From Paraburkholderia sp. ZP32-5 (GTDB lineage Bacteria; Pseudomonadota; Gammaproteobacteria; Burkholderiales; Burkholderiaceae), in contig NZ_JAJEJP010000001.1 in assembly GCF_021390495.1 (NCBI RefSeq), positions 2,108,001 through 2,172,000 on the forward strand: a DNA stretch of 64,000 nt, in the 5' to 3' direction. The notes beneath the pieces were generated by a model. It was not told the origin of the DNA. It saw nothing but the letters and a program-made list of their open reading frames with translations, and searched no databases. Position numbers and translations under genes: made by a program. Positions 33,513-42,349 of the stretch are shown piece after piece; position 1 is the first letter of the stretch; every line of letters starts with the position of its first letter.

Positions 33513-36500
33513 AGATCGAATCCTTTGTCACGCAAGTAGTCTTTCTCTGTTCGCGTCAGTCCGGAGACATCTCCGCGTGATCCGTGGCTCTGGCTACCAT
33601 CCTTGTTTACAACGATCTCCTGCTTTCGAGATTTACATTGGCAATGAGCGTGGACCTGTTGGTTAGTATTTTCCACGTGTGGCGGATCAATTCTTATCTG
33701 ACCGTTTCCGACGTCAGTCCACTGTCCAGACCGAGCCAGTCCGAGCGGATCGACCCAAGTAACCGGGTTCGGCGCATACGCATAAACATTAATCCCACCT
33801 GCCAGCCCGATAGGATCCCTGCTGATGAACCGCCCGGCGTCCGGATCATAGTACCGATGCCGGTTATAGTGCAGTCCCGTCTCTTCATCATAATACTGCC
33901 CCTGAAACCGGATCGGGTTGACCGTCCTGCCCGGGTTGGGCTTCTCCTGCCAGACCTTCGTCCCTTTCTTCACCGCCCCCCAGGCCCTGTACCGCCCGAT
34001 CCACACCACCTTGCCTGAATCATTGACGATCTCCTGCGGTGTCCCGAGATGATCGTTCAGATAGAACAGCGTCGTGTGTGTAGTCTTCGCCGGCACCCGC
34101 ACCGCGCGGCCATCGGTACCCGTTGCCAGATACGCGGGCTCGACCAGCTTTTCGTCGAGACGCGCGAGCGGCACGAACGTGCCCGGCTCGTGCAGGTAGA
34201 GCGACACGCCCTGCCATGCGACATCCAGCGCATGCGCGCGCTGCGCCACCGGCAGCGAATACGCGTCTTCCGGATCCTCCCGCACCATCGACGCGAGTGC
34301 CGGTTCGGGCGCCACCGGACGCGACCACGCCGGTTTCTGCGGCGTACGGGTAAAACGCTCCTCGATCAGCAGCACATCGCCGTCCCACACGAACACCGTG
34401 ATGTCCGTGTTGCCATCGGGCTGCATCACCTCCTTGACCGTGCGACGGCCGAATGCGTCGTACCGGTATGTCGCCGTCAGCTCGGGAACCGTTCTGCCGA
34501 TGTATGTCCGGTGGCGGTGGTGCGCATCCGTGCCGTGCTGGTCCGTCGTATCCTCGGGCGTCTTCGCATAGCGACTCGCCTCGACGAGCCGGTTCGACAG
34601 GTCGTAGCGATAGACCCACGTCGGTCCACCCCAGTCGATCCGGCGGATCAGGTTGCCCCGCTCGTCGTAGTGATAGCGCGTGTGCTCCAGTTCCTTCAGC
34701 AGGTTATCGAGGCACTTCGGCAGCCTGCGTTCGTACTCCGCCATCAGCGCGTCTTCACGGTTCGCGCGTTCGTCCGGACGGGTTCCCATGTAGTACTGCC
34801 GGCCCGGATTGGCCGCTTCCCACTGCGCCTGCTCGCGGGTGTGACGCGCGACGCGTTCGGCGAACGTCTCCACTTCGGGTCTTACCGGCACCTTCTCCGG
34901 ATCAACACGGTTGCCGGCCCGGTCGTAGGCGAACGTCTCCGTCAGGTCAGGCGTTACCGCTTCCAGCAGACGGCCCACCGGGTCATAACCGTACGACGTC
35001 GCGCCGCGCAGATCATCGTCGATATGTGTCAGGTGGCCCTGCGGGCCATAGCGATAGCGGCGCCCGGACAGACGCGTGGGAGTCTCCGTTGCAGCTGGCT
35101 GTGAGTGCGACTGCGCCTGTGGTTGCGACAGCGATGGCGAAGGCGATGGCGCCAGTTGCGCGATCTGCTTCAGCAGCCGCCCGGCCGGATCGTATTCCCG
35201 CCGGGCGCTGAACGCCCGGTGCGTCCGCGTGGTCTCGCGATGCAGCCTGTCTCGCTCAAAGTCGAGCAGCGGCTCGCCATTGACCATCACGCCATGCACG
35301 TGCCCCGAACCATAGCGTAGCCAGTCGATCTTCAGCGTGTTCGGCAGTTGCGTGCGGGTCCGGTTGCCCAGCGCGTCATACCCATGCCGCGTCACGACCA
35401 CGTACGGACCAGCGGATTCAGTCCGCAGATGCTGTTCTTCGGCAATCAGGTTGCCGGCGTCGTCGTAATGGAACACCACCCGGCTGCCAGACGTCTGCGC
35501 CGCCGTGAGCCGTCCGTGCAGGTCGTAGTAGAACTGCTCGTGGCAGTCCGCGTGCTCCACGCCTGCTTTACGGACGATGCGCTCCTTCAGCCGCCCCAAG
35601 GCGTCGCGGGTAAAAAGCGTTTCGACGTCACCTTCGCGCGAGGCGATACGGAACCCCGCCTCATCGTATTCGTGCCGTACCGTCTTCCCGTCGAAGCCGG
35701 TCTGCTCAATGAGTTGCCCGATCGCGTCGTATTTAAAACTCGTGGCGCTGCCGTTCTCGTTGATGAGCTTCACCAGTCGCCACTGATCGTCGTACCGGTA
35801 CATCACCGTATGGCCGGCCGCGTCCTCGCGTGAGACCGGATGCCTGTCCATCTTCCAGGCAAAGCGGGTGACCTGCATCGCGCCATCGATATGCGCCACC
35901 ACGTTGCCTTCGCCGTCGTACTGGAAGGATTCCGCTGTGCCATCCGGATAGGTCACCTTCACGAGCCGCCCCAGCGCATCGTGCTGGTAGGCCGTTTCCG
36001 CGTCTTCGGCGTCGATCCGCCTGAGCAGGTGGCCGAGCGCGTCGTACTGATAGCGGGTCGCATACCCGGAGCAGTCAGTAGCCTGCAGCAGACGCCCGGC
36101 TGCATCGTACGAGAAGCGCCGCACACCGCCTTTGGGATCGGTCAGCGAAACAAGGCGTCCGGCGTCGTTCCACGCGTACTGCGTGGTCCGGCCGGCTTCG
36201 TCTGTCACCGACACCGGTCGACCCAGCGGATCGTAGGCGGTGATGGTGGTCTGTCCGGCTGGCCCGGTCACCTTCACCGGCAGACCGTGCGCATCGTATT
36301 CGGTAAGTGTTTTGCGGCCCACCGCATCCGTCTCGGCGACGATGCGCCCCTGCGCGTCGTAGTCGAAACGGCGCATGCGGCCCGCCGCATCGCGGATGCC
36401 AGTGATGTTGTGGTTCGCGTCCCACTCGTACGATTCGCCCGTGCCGTCCGCGCGCTCGACCCGCACGATCCGGTTGTCGCGGTCGTAGCGGTAGAACGTC

Positions 36501-38362
36501 ACGTTGCCCGCGGCATCGGTGACCTTCGTGAACCAGTGCTCACGGTGGTACTCGAAGCGCGTTTCCTCGAGGATTTTGCGGCTGTTCAGGCGATCCGCGC
36601 CGGGGTAACGGATGTATGTGCGCACGCATTGCGCGCTGGCAGGGGCAGCCAGCCCGTCCGGTTTGCCCGGCCAGTGCCAGTCGAGATGCACGGCGTAACT
36701 GTTGAAGTCCGTATAGCGCGTGAGCAGGTGATCGCGATAGTCGTAGCCGCGCACCTGGTCCAGCGCGTCGTGATGGGCGAGCAGATCGCCGGTGTCGTCA
36801 TAGCGGTACGTCGCGAGCAGGCTGGAGTTCCGGCCCTGGCCGTCGATGCGGTGGATTGCACTCACGCGGCCATTGCGGTAGGTCAGGCGGATCGATGTAT
36901 CGTGGCCGTCACTGATGGAAACGAGCTGACCCGCTTCGTTATAGGCAAGGGTATGACCAAGGCCATCGCGCCCGAGCCGGCACTGCAGCCGGTAGCGTGG
37001 GCCCGCGAGGACATAGGTTTCGCGGCTGCCGTCCGGATAGCCGAGGAAGATCGTCTTTGCATCCGGCCGCGCCACTGAAAAGTGCTCGGTGGGCACGTCA
37101 ACCGCTTCGCCCACCGCAACAGCCGGCAGCGGCACCGCGCGGTTCTCCGCATCGAAGAAGACCAGCGTCCCGTCCCCACGCACTTCGAGCGACAGGTGAA
37201 ACGCACTGCTCCAACGCGCACCGAGCGGACTGGTGTCGTACGCATCGAGGCTTGAGCGGTACAGCCGCGACCACACGATCGGCACGATGCCGTCGACGAC
37301 GAAATCGGTCTGCGCCAGGTTCTCGTCGCCTGTCGCGTAGTCGATCGGCCGCTCGCTGATCCGGTTTGCCGATGGCAGCAGACAGTGGCAGGCAGCGGGT
37401 AACTGGCTTGCCTGGGCACCCGTCTGGTAGTGCCCGATATGCGCGGCGCCCTTGACATCCGGCTCATGCGCCGGCCCCGGGCCGCGTTCGACAACGTGCG
37501 ACGCGTGATGACGCCGCGCCTCGAATGCCCGCGCGATCTGCGCGGCCATGGCCAGCAGCGTGCCGGTCTGCTCCGCGGCGCCGAACGCCTGATCCAGCAT
37601 TCCATTACTGTCGCGCTCGAACTGCGCGAGCCATCCCAGCAGCACGTCGCGCACCGGCTCGTCGCTGCCGGGCAGCGTGACGGCCAGCAGTTCGTCCACC
37701 GCATGGACCATGACGGTCTCGCCATCGGGCAGCCAAGACCAGAACCCCTGATCCTTCTTTCCTTCGATCGCGCGTTGCTGGGCCAGAACGCCAGGCGGAT
37801 TCGCGATGAAGGAACGTAACCCCTGGACCGTCTGTGACACCCATCTGCGGATATCGTCCTTCCGGCGCGCCATGTGCTGGTCGAGCTGCGTCAGATAGTC
37901 CTTTGCGTTGCCCTGGGCGGCGCCCCACAGCATGTCGAGCGCGGTCGCCGGAATCATGCCTTTCACGAAACCGATCGCAATGTCCTTCATCACGGTGCGC
38001 ACCGGCACGGGCACCTCATTGCCACCCGGCACCACGCCGATCGCATCGATCGCGAGGATCATCCAGTTCGACACATCGGTTGCAGCGCCCTGCACCGAGC
38101 AGATGCGGTACAGATCGATCGCGACGTCCCTGAGCGAGAGCGCATTACCGACGCCTGGCACCATGTACAGGCATTGCACGAAGACTTCGAGGCCGTGGTT
38201 CTCGACCGCGTCGATGCCTTTCTGGATGACGAGGCGTGCCGTAGACGGTTGGCCCGGCACACTGCTCTGTACAAGGCGCCGGTTCTGCGCGTTGAGTCTG
38301 ACCGCGGCGGGGGACTGGACAATCAGCGCACCATGCTGCGCGGGCGTGGTTTCAGAAGTCAT
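33509..38362 (-). CDS. Rhs polymorphic toxin with variable C-terminal domain
   Basis: A 1617-residue Rhs protein. The N-terminal ~330 residues include hydrophobic helices (LEVFVQCLYMVPGVGNALSL, then WMILAIDAIGVV). A DUF6531-like start (ERPIDYATGDENLAQTDFVV) follows, then a long YD-repeat shell (GRLTAAQ..., YRYDAFGRR, YDALGNRTR). The conserved hinge is HYNRHRYYDPDAGRFISRDP, ending in VDPLGLA. The last 74 residues are the variable toxin tip, with IRIDPPH, a QQVHAHCQCKSRKQE segment and SHGSRGDVSGLTRTEKDYL; the His/Lys pattern suggests a nuclease but no family was assigned. Rhs proteins are usually type VI secretion cargo; no VgrG or PAAR gene is in the window. Confidence 0.92.
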   Translation of the reverse strand: MTSETTPAQHGALIVQSPAAVRLNAQNRRLVQSSVPGQPSTARLVIQKGIDAVENHGLEVFVQCLYMVPGVGNALSLRDVAIDLYRICSVQGAATDVSNWMILAIDAIGVVPGGNEVPVPVRTVMKDIAIGFVKGMIPATALDMLWGAAQGNAKDYLTQLDQHMARRKDDIRRWVSQTVQGLRSFIANPPGVLAQQRAIEGKKDQGFWSWLPDGETVMVHAVDELLAVTLPGSDEPVRDVLLGWLAQFERDSNGMLDQAFGAAEQTGTLLAMAAQIARAFEARRHHASHVVERGPGPAHEPDVKGAAHIGHYQTGAQASQLPAACHCLLPSANRISERPIDYATGDENLAQTDFVVDGIVPIVWSRLYRSSLDAYDTSPLGARWSSAFHLSLEVRGDGTLVFFDAENRAVPLPAVAVGEAVDVPTEHFSVARPDAKTIFLGYPDGSRETYVLAGPRYRLQCRLGRDGLGHTLAYNEAGQLVSISDGHDTSIRLTYRNGRVSAIHRIDGQGRNSSLLATYRYDDTGDLLAHHDALDQVRGYDYRDHLLTRYTDFNSYAVHLDWHWPGKPDGLAAPASAQCVRTYIRYPGADRLNSRKILEETRFEYHREHWFTKVTDAAGNVTFYRYDRDNRIVRVERADGTGESYEWDANHNITGIRDAAGRMRRFDYDAQGRIVAETDAVGRKTLTEYDAHGLPVKVTGPAGQTTITAYDPLGRPVSVTDEAGRTTQYAWNDAGRLVSLTDPKGGVRRFSYDAAGRLLQATDCSGYATRYQYDALGHLLRRIDAEDAETAYQHDALGRLVKVTYPDGTAESFQYDGEGNVVAHIDGAMQVTRFAWKMDRHPVSREDAAGHTVMYRYDDQWRLVKLINENGSATSFKYDAIGQLIEQTGFDGKTVRHEYDEAGFRIASREGDVETLFTRDALGRLKERIVRKAGVEHADCHEQFYYDLHGRLTAAQTSGSRVVFHYDDAGNLIAEEQHLRTESAGPYVVVTRHGYDALGNRTRTQLPNTLKIDWLRYGSGHVHGVMVNGEPLLDFERDRLHRETTRTHRAFSARREYDPAGRLLKQIAQLAPSPSPSLSQPQAQSHSQPAATETPTRLSGRRYRYGPQGHLTHIDDDLRGATSYGYDPVGRLLEAVTPDLTETFAYDRAGNRVDPEKVPVRPEVETFAERVARHTREQAQWEAANPGRQYYMGTRPDERANREDALMAEYERRLPKCLDNLLKELEHTRYHYDERGNLIRRIDWGGPTWVYRYDLSNRLVEASRYAKTPEDTTDQHGTDAHHRHRTYIGRTVPELTATYRYDAFGRRTVKEVMQPDGNTDITVFVWDGDVLLIEERFTRTPQKPAWSRPVAPEPALASMVREDPEDAYSLPVAQRAHALDVAWQGVSLYLHEPGTFVPLARLDEKLVEPAYLATGTDGRAVRVPAKTTHTTLFYLNDHLGTPQEIVNDSGKVVWIGRYRAWGAVKKGTKVWQEKPNPGRTVNPIRFQGQYYDEETGLHYNRHRYYDPDAGRFISRDPIGLAGGINVYAYAPNPVTWVDPLGLARSGQWTDVGNGQIRIDPPHVENTNQQVHAHCQCKSRKQEIVVNKDGSQSHGSRGDVSGLTRTEKDYLRDKGFDL

Positions 38363-38379
38363 CAGGCAAAGAGGTTCTG

Positions 38380-38550
38380 TTATTCGAAGGACTGGGCAAC
38401 AGTCGCGGCAATCGCACCATCACTCATGCTCGGCACGGATGCACTGGACGCACCGGACACATCAGCGCTCTGCGTGCTCATCGCACTATTGGCCGGATCC
38501 TTGAACCACCACCAGGCGTGAACAGATGTCACAGGCCCAGCATTTTCAGA
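38380..38550 (-). pseudogene. Possible C-terminal remnant of a gene upstream of rhs
   Basis: Between an in-frame TGA (38551-38553) and a TAA 17 bp before the rhs start, a leftward frame of 56 codons reads HAWWWFKDPANSAMSTQSAD and ends VAQSFE. It has no proper start near its left limit apart from an internal ATG after the WWW motif. It could be the tail of a deleted rhs partner (VgrG or adaptor) or a short leader peptide. Support is positional only. Confidence 0.3.
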
Positions 38551-38553
38551 TCA

Positions 38554-38794
38554 GATCTCGCGTATCAAATCCAGCAGGTCCCGCCTTCCATGAGCAACCA
38601 CGAGCTGATCGACCCGACCATTCAGCCAGCAGTGTTCAACAGAATTAAATTGAGACGTGCAAATCTTGACAAGAAATAACCTTCGCTTCGCCTTTTTACT
38701 TTTATTCATTTTCAAGACAATCGATCAGGTAATAAAAAACGGCATTAAGCCAGAGCGCACCCTGCCCTAACGCCGCTTCTCAACACCCCCACAC
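38554..38794. other. AT-rich spacer without gene
   Basis: About 240 bp separate the Rhs region from the phosphotransferase stop. The part from 38640 to 38750 is strikingly AT-rich compared with the rest of the window. No gene, hairpin terminator or mobile-element end was recognised. It may be the Rhs promoter region or a recombination junction. Confidence 0.4.
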
Positions 38795-39721
38795 TCACCG
38801 ACTCCCCAAATACTCCTCAACCGCCGACACCGCATAATCGATCAGCACCGGCGTCAGCGTCTTCGCCGTATCCGTATGCTTTCTCCGATGCACCCACCCA
38901 AGATAGGTCGTGCCGCGCGCGGCCATAAAAAGTGGTAGACGTCGCAACTGCGCGTCACCAAGCGGACGATGCTCGCGATAGCCGGTAACGAATGCCTCCA
39001 TCGCCGTATCGAAGTACGGTTCGCCGCGGATGAAATAAAGCGACGTCGCGACGTCGAACAGATGCCAGCCGAAGCCCGCGTCATCGAAATCGATCACGCG
39101 CACGCTTCCTCCGTCCACCAGCACGTTTTCCGGCACCAGGTCCGCGTGGATCAGCCCGAACTGCGCGCTGTCCTTGCCATACGCGGCGAGGTCGCTCCGG
39201 ATCGCGTCGCGGGCCCGCTCGAACAGGCGCCGTTGCGACACACTCAATGGCTCGAGCTCCCAGAAACGCCCCCACAACGGCTCGTCGCCCGCGAGGCCCT
39301 GCTCGCACCAGCTATGCCGCTGGAACCCCTCAGGCGCCCGCCACGTGCTCGTATGGTTGTGCATCCGCGCCGCGATACCGCCCAACGTGCAGTAACGCTG
39401 CGCGATATCGCCGTCGCCGCCGTCGAGTCCCGATTCGAGCGCGCCGAGCTGACGCCCGTCGATCCATTCGAGCACATCGATCTGCCGCCCCGCCGGCAGC
39501 TCATCTGTGTGCACGCGCTCGAATGGGTGCCCTGCCCGCGACTTCATCACGCGTGGCACCTCGATGCCGGCGCCCGCGAGCGCATGCATCCATTCGAATT
39601 CCGAGTGCAGCGCCGCGTCGTCGTGATAGCCGAGCCGGTGAATACGCAGTACCGCGCGCCGACCGTCGCGCGTATCCACGCGAAACACCGCGTTCTCGCG
39701 AATCTTGATCGGCGCGATCAT
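38795..39721 (-). CDS. APH-type phosphotransferase (hydroxylysine-kinase-like), start frameshifted
   Basis: 308 codons are open from the ATG at 39721 and include all catalytic motifs: RENAVFRV, the Brenner motif LIHADLVPENVL, and the metal-binding VIDFDDAGFGWHLFDVA. The family includes homoserine- and hydroxylysine-kinase-like enzymes. Upstream, the same frame continues as EDAFALHRLAREALALW back to a TAG at 39803-39805. An ATG at 39815 with RBS AAAGGA, 10 bp after the aminotransferase stop, reads MPDIEDAR in the neighbouring frame. A 1-base indel in the CG run at 39791-39797 would join them. So either the gene is broken at its start, or the sequence has an error, or the shorter form is used. 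Confidence 0.75.
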   Translation of the reverse strand: MIAPIKIRENAVFRVDTRDGRRAVLRIHRLGYHDDAALHSEFEWMHALAGAGIEVPRVMKSRAGHPFERVHTDELPAGRQIDVLEWIDGRQLGALESGLDGGDGDIAQRYCTLGGIAARMHNHTSTWRAPEGFQRHSWCEQGLAGDEPLWGRFWELEPLSVSQRRLFERARDAIRSDLAAYGKDSAQFGLIHADLVPENVLVDGGSVRVIDFDDAGFGWHLFDVATSLYFIRGEPYFDTAMEAFVTGYREHRPLGDAQLRRLPLFMAARGTTYLGWVHRRKHTDTAKTLTPVLIDYAVSAVEEYLGSR

Positions 39722-39825
39722 CGGGTCGCCGAGGTCCCACAGCGCCAGCGCCTCGCGGGCGAGACGGTGCAGCGCGAACGCGTCCTCCGACGCGCGCGTC
39801 TTCTATATCGGGCATCGCAGTCCTT

Positions 39826-41109
39826 TCAGAGGGCGTTGAGTACGCCGTCGAGCGTGTCGATCAACTGATCGGCGTTGGCGCTCGAAAACGGCATCGGCGG
39901 GCGGATCTTCAGGATGTTGTCGTGGATGCCGATCCGGCTGATCAGCACGCCGCGCTCGCGCATCGCATTGACGACGCGGCGCGCGACACTGCCGGCAGGC
40001 GTCTTGCTGGCCCGGTCCTCGACCATTTCGACCGCGAAAAAGAGGCCGCTGCCACGCAAATCGCCGATCGCCGAGTGCCTGGCCGCGAGCGCGCGCAGAC
40101 TATCGAGCACATACTGCCCAACGGTTTGCGCGTTCTGCTGCAAGCCTTCGTCGGCGATCACGTCGAGCACCGCCATGCCCGCCGCGCACGACACCGGATT
40201 ACCGGCGAACGTGTTGAAGTACATCGGATTGCGTTCGGCGAAATCTTCGATCAGTTCGCGGCGCGCGACCACGCCGCCAAGCGGATGGCCGTTGCCCATC
40301 GGCTTGCCCATCGTCACGATGTCGGGTGTCACGCCGAGCTTCTGATGCCCCCAGAAATGCGAGCCGAACCGGCCGAAACCGCCCTGCACTTCATCCGAGA
40401 TATAGACGCCGCCCGCGCGCCGCACCTTCTCCACCGCGCGCGCGAGATAACCCGCGGGCACGTCGGGCAAGCCTTCGCACGACAGTCCCGAGCACATCAG
40501 CAATCCCGCGACGCGCACGCCGTCGGCCTCGAACGCGTCGATCGCCGCCTGCACCTCATCGGCATAGCGGCTCGCGAGTTCATCGTCGCTGAGATCGCCG
40601 CGCTCGCGATACGGATCGATGACGGGAATCGTACGCACATAACGGCCGCGCTGCGCTTCGCCCGACAGAAACGAGCTGGCCTGCACGACCGCCGCCGTAT
40701 TGCCGTGATACGAATGCGCGGTGCAGATAATGCCCATATTGCCGGTGCATTCGCGCGCGATACGCAACGCAAGTTCGTTTGCCTCGCTGCCGGTGCAGCA
40801 GAACATCACCATCGGCAGCGATGCGTCAAAAGTCGACACGAGCCGCTCGCCATACGCAACGATATTCTCGTGCAGATAGCGCGTGCTGGTGTTCAGCTGC
40901 GCCGCCTGTTTCGCGATCGCATCGCTCACGCGCGGATGGCAATGGCCGACATGCGGCACGTTGTTATACGCATCGAGATAGCGCCGCCCATCGGCGTCGT
41001 ACAGCCACACGCCCTCGCCGCGCACGATATGCAGCGGCTCGTCGTAGAACAGCGGCGCACGCTTGCCGAGCACACGGTAGCGGCGTTGCAACAGATCCTG
41101 ATCAGACAT
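39826..41109 (-). CDS. Class III aminotransferase / amino-alcohol-phosphate phospho-lyase-like
   Basis: A 427-residue PLP enzyme of fold type I. The cofactor Lys lies in VTMGKPMGNGHPLGGV, the variant typical of ethanolamine-phosphate and phosphohydroxylysine phospho-lyases. Other family motifs are FCCTGSEANELALRIAR, TAHSYHGNT, and YISDEVQGGFGRFG. These enzymes eliminate phosphate and ammonia from an O-phosphorylated amino alcohol, giving an aldehyde. The kinase-like gene downstream and the aldehyde dehydrogenase upstream fit such a pathway; an ordinary transaminase role remains possible. The start at 41109 overlaps the MFS stop by 8 bp. Confidence 0.85.
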   Translation of the reverse strand: MSDQDLLQRRYRVLGKRAPLFYDEPLHIVRGEGVWLYDADGRRYLDAYNNVPHVGHCHPRVSDAIAKQAAQLNTSTRYLHENIVAYGERLVSTFDASLPMVMFCCTGSEANELALRIARECTGNMGIICTAHSYHGNTAAVVQASSFLSGEAQRGRYVRTIPVIDPYRERGDLSDDELASRYADEVQAAIDAFEADGVRVAGLLMCSGLSCEGLPDVPAGYLARAVEKVRRAGGVYISDEVQGGFGRFGSHFWGHQKLGVTPDIVTMGKPMGNGHPLGGVVARRELIEDFAERNPMYFNTFAGNPVSCAAGMAVLDVIADEGLQQNAQTVGQYVLDSLRALAARHSAIGDLRGSGLFFAVEMVEDRASKTPAGSVARRVVNAMRERGVLISRIGIHDNILKIRPPMPFSSANADQLIDTLDGVLNAL

Positions 41110-42325
41110 CGAACGTCTCCGAAGCCGGTACAGCATGCGCGCGGCGCAGCAAGGCCGCGTGCCGCCGTACCGGGAAATGGATAAGGAACCAGCTTGCGAC
41201 GAACAGCGCGACACCCGCGCCGATCACCTTCGCGTAGCTGCCGGAGCTCATCACCCAGGCGGCGAGCGCGGGACCGGACGCGAGGCCGATCATCTGCATC
41301 GCGGTCGCGGCGAGCACCATGCGCCCGCGCCGGTCGAACACGGCCATCGCCGACAGCAATGCCGGCTGCGCGACGTTCCAGAAGAAGTTGTAGACGCACA
41401 CGACGAGCGCGAACATCGCGAACGTCGTATGCGCGGTCAGCACAAGCAGGCACAGCGAGCCGCCGAGCACGCTGACCGTCAACGCGCGCGAGCGGCCGAT
41501 GCGCGCGCCGCACGCACCGAACGTCCATGCGCCGAGCACGCCCATGAATTGCGACAGTGTCAGCGCATTGGCAACCTGTTGCTCGCCGAGGCCATCGTCG
41601 GTGCCCATCAGGAACAGATAGGCCCACACGATCCCTTGCGCGACGAAATACAGCAGCATCGCCAGCAACGCGGACGCTTTCGCGAGCGTGGGCAACTCGA
41701 TTGCGTTCGCATCGGTTTGCGGCGCGCTTTCGCCACCGCGCGGCAGCAAATGAACGAACGGCAACAGCAGCAGCGGAAATGCCGCAAAGAAAAACAGCAG
41801 CAGTTTGATGCCGCCGAGTGCGAACGCGCTCGGCACGAGCCATAACCCGAGCGCGCCGTAGATCATCACCCACATGACCAGATAGCCGAAGTTGCGCTCC
41901 GGATTCGCGCTCAAACCGACCGCCGCGAAGCTCAGCGACACGAGACCGCCCGCGCCGATACCGACGAGGAATCGCAGCACCAGAAATACATCGTGCGAGG
42001 ATGCGAACGCGGAGGCCGCGTTGCCGAATGCCATCAGCAGCACCGACAGCACGATCACCGCGCGCCAGTTCAGACGCTTCGCGAACAGCGGCAGCAGGAT
42101 CGAGCTGAGCGCGATGCCCCATACCTCGACCGACGCGGCGTAGCCCGCCGCGACCGGGTCGAAGCCGAGATACCGGACGAAGCCCTCGACGACCGCCGGC
42201 TGGACGATGAACACCTCCGGGCCGATTACACCCGCGAGTATCGCCACCCACAAACGCGCGCGGGAATGCGTGTCCATCTGTTCGCGCATGGCGCTCTCCT
42301 GCGGATCTGCGAGTGACGTATTCAT
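41102..42325 (-). CDS. MFS transporter in the amine operon
   Basis: A 407-residue carrier with about twelve TM helices. It has the TM1 region LWVAILAGVIGPEVFIVQPA, the GIALSSILLPLFAKRLNWRA loop (degenerate motif A), and C-terminal helices ending at WFLIHFPVRRHAALL. It is not close to the MHS carriers elsewhere in the window. It follows the aldehyde dehydrogenase by 24 bp and overlaps the aminotransferase gene, so it should import the amine or amino alcohol that this operon degrades. Confidence 0.85.
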   Translation of the reverse strand: MNTSLADPQESAMREQMDTHSRARLWVAILAGVIGPEVFIVQPAVVEGFVRYLGFDPVAAGYAASVEVWGIALSSILLPLFAKRLNWRAVIVLSVLLMAFGNAASAFASSHDVFLVLRFLVGIGAGGLVSLSFAAVGLSANPERNFGYLVMWVMIYGALGLWLVPSAFALGGIKLLLFFFAAFPLLLLPFVHLLPRGGESAPQTDANAIELPTLAKASALLAMLLYFVAQGIVWAYLFLMGTDDGLGEQQVANALTLSQFMGVLGAWTFGACGARIGRSRALTVSVLGGSLCLLVLTAHTTFAMFALVVCVYNFFWNVAQPALLSAMAVFDRRGRMVLAATAMQMIGLASGPALAAWVMSSGSYAKVIGAGVALFVASWFLIHFPVRRHAALLRRAHAVPASETFDV

Positions 42326-42349
42326 GGTGTGTCGATTCCTGGGTAGGCG

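Noticed and set aside
35840..37078. A long + strand open frame opposite the Rhs shell
   Set aside because: The reverse frame of YD repeats; no start signal or family pattern.
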